A stretch of DNA of 56,773 bases from assembly GCF_036781485.1 (NCBI RefSeq), contig NZ_DAIQAX010000002.1, forward strand, positions 14,609 through 71,381. The letters run 5' to 3'. The notes beneath the pieces are model-generated. The model ran no database searches. It was not told the origin of the DNA and saw only the letters and a list, made by a program, of their open reading frames with translations. The stretch comes from Thermocrinis sp. (GTDB lineage Bacteria > Aquificota > Aquificia > Aquificales > Aquificaceae). Positions 50,686 through 56,773 of this stretch are shown here, one piece after another (the first letter of the stretch is position 1; the number at the start of each line of letters is the position of its first letter). Both the position numbers and the translations under genes were made by a program.

Positions 50686-51195
50686 ATGGAAAATTTTGTA
50701 GTTGTAGGTAAGGTGATAGACACCTTTGGTTTGAACCAAGATCTTAAGGTGGAAGCATACTTACCCCAAAGGGAGTGGAAGAATATAAGAAGAGTATTCT
50801 TTAAAAAAAGGGGTGGCGATTATATCCCTTTTGAAGTTGAGAAAGTAAAAGTGCACGGTAAAAGGTGGATCATTTTGAAGTTAAAAGATATAAGTAGCCA
50901 AGAAAAGGCAAAAAAATTAGTAGGTGCAAAGGTTTTTCTTCCATCAGAGGAGCTCCCAAAGAGAAAAGAAGGAGAGTATTACTTTTTTGAACTGGAAGGC
51001 TTAGAGGTTAGGAGCGATAGTGGTAAATACTTAGGAAAGGTAAGCGGAGTTGTGGAAGTAAAGGATAGCTTATATCTGGAAGTAGATGGTGGAAAAGTGC
51101 TCATCCCGTTTAAAAAAGTGTTTGTTTTGGATGTTAAGCCTGAGGAGGGATATTTGGTGGTTGCCAGTGCTTTGGAAGAGCTGTTTAATTTATAA
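50686..51195 (+). CDS. rimM: Ribosome maturation factor RimM
   Basis: A 169-residue two-domain protein: an N-terminal RimM beta-barrel (VVVGKVIDTFGLNQDLKVEAY, which matches the GxIxxxxGxxGxxxV pattern) and a C-terminal PRC-barrel starting with EYYFFELEGLEV. It binds S19 and the 30S head during assembly. The ATG at 50686 is preferred to an upstream in-frame ATG at 50641 because it begins directly at the conserved barrel. Its usual partners trmD, rpsP and rplS are not adjacent. Confidence 0.92.
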   Translation: MENFVVVGKVIDTFGLNQDLKVEAYLPQREWKNIRRVFFKKRGGDYIPFEVEKVKVHGKRWIILKLKDISSQEKAKKLVGAKVFLPSEELPKRKEGEYYFFELEGLEVRSDSGKYLGKVSGVVEVKDSLYLEVDGGKVLIPFKKVFVLDVKPEEGYLVVASALEELFNL

Positions 51196-51207
51196 TTTTT
51201 TTTCAGG

Positions 51208-53046
51208 ATGCGAAAAATAGAAATAACAGATGTATCTCTAAGAGATGGTATCCAGTCCCTGCTTGCCACCAGGGTGAGAACAGAAGATATGCTTGAAGTT
51301 ATAGAGATCCTAGATAAGTGTGGCTTTTACTCTTTGGAAGTTTGGGGAGGGGCTACCTTTGATGTGTGTCTTAGGTACCTCAAAGAGGACCCTTGGGAGC
51401 GTTTAAGAAAGTTCAAAGAGCGCACACCTAACACAAAACTTGAAATGCTCCTTAGGGGTCAAAATATAGTTGGCTACAGGCACTATCCAGACGATGTGGT
51501 GGAGCTGTTTGTTAAGAAGGCTTACGATAACGGTATAGAGGTCTTTAGGATATTTGATGCTCTTAACGATACCAGAAACTTAAAAAAGGCGATAGAAACT
51601 GCCAAGAAAGTGGGGGCTATAGTAAAGGGAGTGCTCTCTTATACCATAAGTCCAGTTCACAATGTGGAGTATTACGTGAATGTTGCAAGAGAGCTTGTGG
51701 ATATGGGAATAGATATTATTTCTATAAAAGATCAGGCGGGTCTGTTGTCTCCAAAGGTATGCTATGACTTGGTAAGTGCGTTAAAGTCCGAATTTCCCAA
51801 ATACCCCGTCCATCTTCACACTCAGACCACCGCAAACTTGGCAGAGATGGCCCAACTTAAAGGTATAGAAGCTGGTGCAGACATGATAGATACTGCCTTT
51901 TATTCCCTGTCTTCTCAGACTTCCCATCCAGCGGGAGAAACGATGATATACGTCCTTAGGGAGTTTGGATATAAAGTGGATGTGGATGAAAAGCTATACC
52001 AAAGGGCAGGAGACCTTTTTGTAAATGTAAGGAAAAAATATAAAAAATACGACGTGCTACCACCCTATCCAGATGTGGGAGTTTTACTGCATCAAGTGCC
52101 CGGTGGGATGATAACCAACTTTATAAGCCAACTTAGAGAGCAGGGTATGGAAGAAAGACTACAAGAAGTTTTAGAAGAGGTAATAAGGGTCAGAGAAGAC
52201 CTTGGCTATCCACCTTTGGTAACCCCTACTAGTCAGATAGTGGGATCCCAAGCCTTTTTAAACGTGCTTCACGGCGAGAGGTATAAGGTGGTTACAAAGG
52301 AAGTTAAAGATTACGTAAAGGGTCTATACGGTAGGCCACCAGCACCCATAAAGGAGGAAATCATCAAAAAAATCCTTGGAGACGAAAAACCCGTCTATCA
52401 CATCAGACCTGCAGACCTTTTAGAGCCGGAGTTGGATAAAGTAAAAGAGGAGGCAACAAAAGCTGGAGCAAAGAGTGAGGAAGATATTCTTTCTTACGCT
52501 CTGTTTCCATTAGTGGCAAAGGAGTTTTTTGAGTGGAGAGAAAGGGGTGAGCCTTACATACCCGAGCAGGAAATGGTAGAGGAAAAGAGGGAAAACATTC
52601 CCGTTGAGTTCATGATCACAGTTCATGGAGAGCAGTATCATGTGCAAATAGCAGGAAGAGGAGAGCCCACTCAGGAAGGAAAAACTTTCTTTATAAGGTT
52701 AGACGGAAGGTTGGAAGAGGTGCTGTTAAAACCAATAAGGGAGATGAAGCCAAGCGACGTGGTAAGCGGAGATATTTCCACACTTGGTACAGAAATAAAA
52801 CCCAAAAGGTCCAAACCCATAGGACTGGGAGATGTTGCTTCACCTATATCCGGTAGGATAGTGAATATAAAGGTCAAACCTGGAGATGAGGTAAAGGAAG
52901 GGGACGTTCTGTTTGTTGTGGAGGCTATGAAGATGGAAAATGAAATCCACTCACCCATAGATGGGATCGTGGAAGAGGTGCTTGCTCAGGTGGGTGAAGC
53001 TATAAACCCAGACGAGGTGGTAGTAAAGATCAAGCCTAAAGCATGA
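51208..53046 (+). CDS. Biotin-dependent carboxylase subunit (PycB/CfiA/OadA family)
   Basis: A 612-residue protein: HMGL-like carboxyltransferase barrel starting with DVSLRDGIQSLLATR, a PYC/OADA conserved domain (about 300-490), a proline- and lysine-rich hinge, and a C-terminal biotinyl domain with EAMKMEN (biotin Lys575). It should transfer CO2 from biotin to pyruvate (pyruvate carboxylase) or, as with CfiA of Hydrogenobacter, to 2-oxoglutarate in the reductive TCA cycle; sequence reading alone does not separate these. The biotin carboxylase partner is not next to it. A TATAAT (51191-51196) lies 11 nt before the ATG. Confidence 0.9.
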   Translation: MRKIEITDVSLRDGIQSLLATRVRTEDMLEVIEILDKCGFYSLEVWGGATFDVCLRYLKEDPWERLRKFKERTPNTKLEMLLRGQNIVGYRHYPDDVVELFVKKAYDNGIEVFRIFDALNDTRNLKKAIETAKKVGAIVKGVLSYTISPVHNVEYYVNVARELVDMGIDIISIKDQAGLLSPKVCYDLVSALKSEFPKYPVHLHTQTTANLAEMAQLKGIEAGADMIDTAFYSLSSQTSHPAGETMIYVLREFGYKVDVDEKLYQRAGDLFVNVRKKYKKYDVLPPYPDVGVLLHQVPGGMITNFISQLREQGMEERLQEVLEEVIRVREDLGYPPLVTPTSQIVGSQAFLNVLHGERYKVVTKEVKDYVKGLYGRPPAPIKEEIIKKILGDEKPVYHIRPADLLEPELDKVKEEATKAGAKSEEDILSYALFPLVAKEFFEWRERGEPYIPEQEMVEEKRENIPVEFMITVHGEQYHVQIAGRGEPTQEGKTFFIRLDGRLEEVLLKPIREMKPSDVVSGDISTLGTEIKPKRSKPIGLGDVASPISGRIVNIKVKPGDEVKEGDVLFVVEAMKMENEIHSPIDGIVEEVLAQVGEAINPDEVVVKIKPKA

Positions 53047-53711
53047 GGATTTTCCTGCTTGAGGATGACACAGACCTTTCTGAACTCATAGCCTATCACC
53101 TTCAAAAGGAAGGCTTTAATGTTCTCTGTTTCAGTAAAGGAATTGATCTGTTAGAGAAGGTAAAAGATGAAAGACCAGATCTGTTCGTTTTGGATATAAT
53201 GGTTCCTTCTTTGGACGGTTTTAGAGTGGCAAGTTCTCTAAAATCTTTACCTTATACAAAGGATGTGCCCATAATCTTTCTTACTGCAAAAACTATGGAA
53301 GAGGACAAGCTAAAGGGCTTTGAGCTTGGTGCGGACGATTACATAACCAAACCCTTCTCCATAAAGGAGTTCTTGGCTCGTGTAAAGGCAGTTTTAAAAA
53401 GATACGGAACACTAAAAGGTGGAGGAATTGTCAATCTGGGAAGTCTTAGCATAGATTTAGAAAAGATGGAAGTCAGAAGAGGAAGCGAAAGGATTAACTT
53501 AACAAAAACAGAGTTTCTTATTTTAAAAACTCTGTTGGAAAATTACCAAAAGCCTGTAAGTAGGGAGTATCTTTTGGAAGAAGTGCTAAAAAAAGAAGTT
53601 TACGACAGAACCATAGACGTTCATGTAAAAAACCTAAGGGAAAAGTTAGGCAAAGAGGGCGAATGGATAAAAACTATCAGAGGTGTGGGTTATAAATTAG
53701 AAGCGTTATGA
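53043..53711 (+). CDS. OmpR/PhoB-family response regulator
   Basis: A 222-residue regulator: receiver domain (1-118) with acidic pocket ED near residue 8, phospho-acceptor Asp51 (VLDIMVPSLDG) and Lys in DYITKPFS, then a winged-helix DNA-binding domain (about 128-222) ending with TIRGVGYKL. It should control transcription on phosphorylation. No histidine kinase is encoded nearby. It overlaps both the carboxylase gene (4 nt) and the phosphoesterase gene (4 nt), so it is expressed with housekeeping genes. Confidence 0.93.
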   Translation: MRIFLLEDDTDLSELIAYHLQKEGFNVLCFSKGIDLLEKVKDERPDLFVLDIMVPSLDGFRVASSLKSLPYTKDVPIIFLTAKTMEEDKLKGFELGADDYITKPFSIKEFLARVKAVLKRYGTLKGGGIVNLGSLSIDLEKMEVRRGSERINLTKTEFLILKTLLENYQKPVSREYLLEEVLKKEVYDRTIDVHVKNLREKLGKEGEWIKTIRGVGYKLEAL

Positions 53712-54811
53712 GTTGGTTTATTTTAACCTTCTTAGGAATTTACTTTCTTATGAACCTCTATGTATTTTTAAAGCTAAAACGTCCAATTTTCCTTCCTATA
53801 ATCCTTTTGGGCTACCTTTCTCCTTTACTTATGAGGTATGCGGATGCTAATTTGTCTCCTAAATTGAGTTACTTTGCGGGTTTGTTTGCCCTATTATACA
53901 TGGGCTTTTTGGTATATTTGATCTTTTCCTTTCTTCTATTTGACCTTTATGCCTTGTTTGTTAAATTCTCTCACAGAGTTTTTGGCATAAATCCTCTGCC
54001 CAAGCCTTCCAGAAAAACAACCCTCGCCATCGCCTTGATCCTATCCTTCAGCTTGTCCGCTTACAGCTATTACGAAACTTTGAACCCAGTGGTCTATCAC
54101 TTTAAGTTTGAAACCCAGAAGCTTCCGTTGGAACGAGTAAGAATAATGCACATATCCGACGTTCATCTCGGACCAGTTATGGGCATGGACAAGATAGAAT
54201 TGATAAAAGGAGTATATGAAACCTACAAACCTGATATCCTGGTATCCACTGGAGATTTAGTTGATGGAAATATGAAAAGGAAGGACGGGTTGGCGCTTGC
54301 CTTGGCGCATATCAATCCCTCTATGGGAAAGTTTGCAGTCCTTGGCAATCATGAGTATTACAGAGGTGTGGATCAAGCGGTGGAGTTTACCCAGTCTGCA
54401 GGGTTTAAACTTTTAAGGGGAGAGGTAATAGATTTAGGCTTTATGCTGTTGGCAGGCGTGGATGACGATGACTGTAGATTCTTCAATGCTTGCGTAGGTC
54501 CGATAAATGAGTATGACCTAATCAAAAATGCAACAAGGGATAAATTTGTGCTATTCCTAAAGCATAAACCAAGGTTGGACAAAAGAGCTGTGGGAATGTT
54601 TGACCTGATGCTTTCTGGACATACACATGGGGGAGTTTATTATCCAGTAGGGAAGTTTATAATTCCCAAGCTTTTTGAAGCAAACGCAGGATGGGTGTAT
54701 TTGGGAAAGGGAAGCCATCTTTTTGTTAGCAAGGGGGTAGGCACGGGAGGACCACCCATGAGACTATTTGCTCCACCAGATATGGCTATAATAGATATAG
54801 TTAAAAAGTGA
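53708..54811 (+). CDS. Membrane-anchored metallophosphoesterase
   Basis: A 367-residue protein with about four N-terminal hydrophobic segments (1-130) and a C-terminal calcineurin-like phosphoesterase domain. Metal-binding motifs: HISDVHLGP, GDLVDG, GNHEYY, FLKHKP, GHTHGG. This matches the YkuE-type family; some relatives act on lipid-linked substrates. The catalytic domain follows directly after the last helix. It sits between the response regulator and der with 4-nt overlaps on both sides. Confidence 0.9.
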   Translation: MSWFILTFLGIYFLMNLYVFLKLKRPIFLPIILLGYLSPLLMRYADANLSPKLSYFAGLFALLYMGFLVYLIFSFLLFDLYALFVKFSHRVFGINPLPKPSRKTTLAIALILSFSLSAYSYYETLNPVVYHFKFETQKLPLERVRIMHISDVHLGPVMGMDKIELIKGVYETYKPDILVSTGDLVDGNMKRKDGLALALAHINPSMGKFAVLGNHEYYRGVDQAVEFTQSAGFKLLRGEVIDLGFMLLAGVDDDDCRFFNACVGPINEYDLIKNATRDKFVLFLKHKPRLDKRAVGMFDLMLSGHTHGGVYYPVGKFIIPKLFEANAGWVYLGKGSHLFVSKGVGTGGPPMRLFAPPDMAIIDIVKK

Positions 54812-56106
54812 AACTAGTTATAGTAGGAAGGCCAAACGTAGGAAAATCAACACTGTTCAACCGTATTGTGGGCAAAAGGATAAGCATAGTTCATAATATG
54901 CCAGGTGTTACGCGGGATGCTGTAGAATCGGTGGGAGAATGGAGGGGAAGAAAATTTAAGATGGTAGATACAGGAGGTCTTGTTGAAAGTGAAGAATACA
55001 TAACTAAGGAGATAAAAAAACGAGTACAAAAACTTTTAGAAGAAGCGGATGCCATTCTTTTTGTAGTTGATGGCAAAGAGGGTATTACCTCTGCGGACCA
55101 GTCGGTGGCAAAACTACTTTATCCATACAAAGAAAAGGTCTTTTTAGTTGTGAATAAAATGGATACAAAAGTCGCACAATCAAACTTGTATGATTTCTTC
55201 ACTTTAGGTTTTGAAAAGGTTTATCCAGTATCAGCCCAACACGGTAAAGGTATAGTAGAACTTTTGGATGATGTTTTCTCTCATGTTGCAGAAAGTAAAG
55301 AGGTTATACCACAAGAAGGTATAAGGCTATCCTTTGTAGGTAGGCCTAACGTTGGAAAGTCTTCCTTGGTAAATGCTATACTCCGCAGTGACAGAGTCAT
55401 CGTTTCCCCTATAGCTGGAACCACAAGGGACGCCGTAGAGATATTTTTTGAGTACGAGGGAGAGTCTTTGATATTGGTTGATACCGCCGGAATAAGAAGA
55501 CCTTCAAAGGTGGAATATGGCATAGAGTTTTTCTCAGTGGGAAGATCCATAAAGGCTATTGAAATGTCTGATGTAGTGTGCTTAGTGGTGGATCTATCGG
55601 AGGGTGTAACTCATCAGGATCAAAAGATAGGTAGCTTGGTAGAAAGAAGATACAAAGGATGCGTAATAGTAGGAAACAAGTTTGACCTTACTAATCTAAA
55701 AGAAAAAGAAGCAGAGGCTTACATAAGACAAAGACTTTACTTTTTGGATTATGCGCCAGTGGTGCTTACAGTGGCAACGGAGCGCAAAGGGATAGAGCGG
55801 TTGCTAGAAAGCGCCCTGTTGGTCTATAGAGATTACTGCAAGCAGCACAAAACTTCGTTCATAAATAGAGCAGTCGAAAAGATTATCTCTGAAAAAGCCC
55901 CTCCAAGTTATCAAGGTAAGGAGGTAAAGATCTACTATGCCTATCAAGAAACAACAAAACCTCCCACCGTAGTTTTATACACGAACTATCCAGAGGGCTG
56001 GAAGAGCAATTACAAAAGATTCTTTGAGAGAAAGCTTAGGGAATACTTAGATATAAAGTACTCTCCGATAAAGCTTGTGCTTAGGTCGAGGGAAGAGGAA
56101 AGATGA
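54808..56106 (+). CDS. der: Ribosome-associated GTPase Der (EngA)
   Basis: A 432-residue GTPase with two tandem G domains, unique to Der: first GRPNVGKST (near the N-terminus), DTGG and NKMD; second GRPNVGKSS, DTAG(I) and NKFD, followed by the C-terminal KH-like domain. It acts in 50S subunit assembly. The start is GTG at 54808 within the phosphoesterase stop region, reading VKLVIVGRPNV. The nadD start overlaps its end by 4 nt. Confidence 0.96.
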   Translation: MKLVIVGRPNVGKSTLFNRIVGKRISIVHNMPGVTRDAVESVGEWRGRKFKMVDTGGLVESEEYITKEIKKRVQKLLEEADAILFVVDGKEGITSADQSVAKLLYPYKEKVFLVVNKMDTKVAQSNLYDFFTLGFEKVYPVSAQHGKGIVELLDDVFSHVAESKEVIPQEGIRLSFVGRPNVGKSSLVNAILRSDRVIVSPIAGTTRDAVEIFFEYEGESLILVDTAGIRRPSKVEYGIEFFSVGRSIKAIEMSDVVCLVVDLSEGVTHQDQKIGSLVERRYKGCVIVGNKFDLTNLKEKEAEAYIRQRLYFLDYAPVVLTVATERKGIERLLESALLVYRDYCKQHKTSFINRAVEKIISEKAPPSYQGKEVKIYYAYQETTKPPTVVLYTNYPEGWKSNYKRFFERKLREYLDIKYSPIKLVLRSREEER

Positions 56107-56696
56107 AAGTCTTCTTTGGCGGAAGCTTTGACCCAGTTCATCTGGGACATCTTTTAGTGGCAAGGGACGTCCTGGAAGAGCTAAAAGTGCAAGAGGTGGT
56201 CTTTGTCCCTGCTTACCAAGCACCACTCAAAGAACCTCACAAAGCAAGTCCAGAGGAAAGACTTCATATGCTAAAGCTTGCCATAGAGAATGTTAATGGT
56301 TTTTCTGTAAGCTCGATAGAAATAAACAGAAAGGGTATATCTTACACAGTGGATACAGCAAAGGAGCTTTTTCAAGAGCTTAAGGACAAACCTACTTTTT
56401 TGGTAGGCGTGGACAGTGTCCTAAACCTACACCTCTGGAAAGATCCAGCCACTTTGGTAAAGTTAGCAAGGTTCATAATTGTAGACAGAGGGTCAAAGGG
56501 GAAAGAGGTAAAGGCTTACCTAAAGGAGAGGTTCCCAGAGCTAATAGAGGATACAGATTACATCATCCTCAGTATAAGAAGAATTGATATTTCTTCTACG
56601 GAAATAAGGCGTAGGGTTAAAGAAGGAAAAAGTATAACTTGGCTTGTTCCTGCGTGTGTAGAAAGTTATATACTTAGCAAAGGCCTTTACAAATGA
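56103..56696 (+). CDS. nadD: Nicotinate-nucleotide adenylyltransferase
   Basis: A 197-residue NadD, which makes nicotinate adenine dinucleotide in NAD synthesis. Motifs: FFGGSFDPVHLGHLLVA (T/HxGH nucleotide-binding), VPAYQAPLKEP, ISYTVDTAKEL, VGVDSVLNLHLWKD, and the C-terminal ISSTEIRRRVKEGKSI. The length is normal. It overlaps der upstream and the next gene downstream, each by 4 nt. Confidence 0.96.
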   Translation: MKVFFGGSFDPVHLGHLLVARDVLEELKVQEVVFVPAYQAPLKEPHKASPEERLHMLKLAIENVNGFSVSSIEINRKGISYTVDTAKELFQELKDKPTFLVGVDSVLNLHLWKDPATLVKLARFIIVDRGSKGKEVKAYLKERFPELIEDTDYIILSIRRIDISSTEIRRRVKEGKSITWLVPACVESYILSKGLYK

Positions 56697-56773
56697 GAGT
56701 AGGTTTTTATGGTGGGGTCGAAGGTGTTACTGGCAGCTGTTTTTTGTTAGAGGTTGACAACAAGAAAATCCTT
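56693..56773 (+). CDS. MBL-fold hydrolase, probably beta-CASP type, 5' part only
   Basis: The first 27 codons of a gene cut by the window end. It overlaps the nadD stop (ATGA). The residues GGVEGVTGSCFLLEV with KKIL match the start of metallo-beta-lactamase-fold proteins of the beta-CASP RNA-processing group (GAAxEVTGS pattern). Too little is present to separate an RNA nuclease from another MBL enzyme. Confidence 0.7.
   Translation, partial: MRVGFYGGVEGVTGSCFLLEVDNKKIL

Noticed and set aside
1..56773. CRISPR arrays, insertion sequences, rRNA genes
   Set aside because: No regularly spaced direct repeats, transposase frames or rRNA-like stretches were seen while reading both strands. A systematic repeat search was not possible.

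Overview
This window is a compact, AT-leaning chromosome segment of a thermophilic bacterium, most likely of the family Aquificaceae (Hydrogenobacter, Thermocrinis or a close relative). Reasons for that guess: nuoE and nuoF stand apart from the rest of complex I; a DHH-CBS-poly(A) polymerase fusion matches the large A-adding tRNA nucleotidyltransferase known from Aquifex; a PycB/CfiA-type carboxylase subunit is present; RNase HII and RNase HIII coexist; and genes are packed very tightly. This is judged from protein content only, without a database search.

Layout. 1-7400 (+): end of an MBL-fold hydrolase, tRNA A-adding enzyme, FAD/NAD(P) oxidoreductase, OmpA-like protein, lepA, a MoaD-like protein and a family 9 glycosyltransferase. 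7372-11778 (-): DnaQ-like exonuclease, maf, a probable tiny lipoprotein, HIT hydrolase, XPD/DinG-like helicase, a LOG-fold protein and an unknown helical protein. 11839-14088 (+): mrp and a cysteine-desulfurase homologue lacking the PLP lysine. 14072-14779 (-): kdsB. 14841-20151 (+): a two-gene cassette (PD-(D/E)XK nuclease plus SF2 helicase, then a divergent MID/PIWI-like protein), the best candidate for an undescribed system. 20140-21354 (-): MFS transporter. 21396-21618: a structured untranslated region ahead of a thermonuclease lipoprotein. 22161-25047: rsmA (-), then rplS, rnhB, rsmH and an ftsL-like gene (+). 25044-32577 (-): CNNM/CorC protein, OppF-type ATPase, hemN, an EAL-HDOD gene with a frameshifted N-terminus, glyA, nuoF, nuoE. 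32635-34097 (+): a decayed radical SAM gene and rnhC. 34061-38200 (-): RND pump and thrC. 38248-38343: a strong inverted repeat. 38393-42327 (+): tRNA-Glu, gyrB, a universal stress protein, rsmI. 42299-46128 (-): GH57 protein, accA, hisZ. 46153-48232 (+): patatin and MATE pump. 48229-50617 (-): diguanylate cyclase and a nitronate-monooxygenase-like protein. 50686-end (+): rimM, pycB/cfiA-like gene, response regulator, membrane phosphoesterase, der, nadD and the start of a second MBL-fold protein.

Most genes are housekeeping: RNA maturation and modification, ribosome assembly, replication and repair, envelope synthesis, central carbon and cofactor metabolism. Two organisational traits stand out. 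All eight convergent gene pairs overlap at their 3' ends. Many operon-leading genes have a TATAAT-like hexamer only about 4-12 nt before the start codon and no visible Shine-Dalgarno, which suggests leaderless or ultra-short-leader mRNAs. No CRISPR array, transposase, integrase or rRNA gene was seen. No stretch longer than 300 bases lacks a gene; the longest gaps (21355-21618, 38201-38392, 49243-49507) are described as features.
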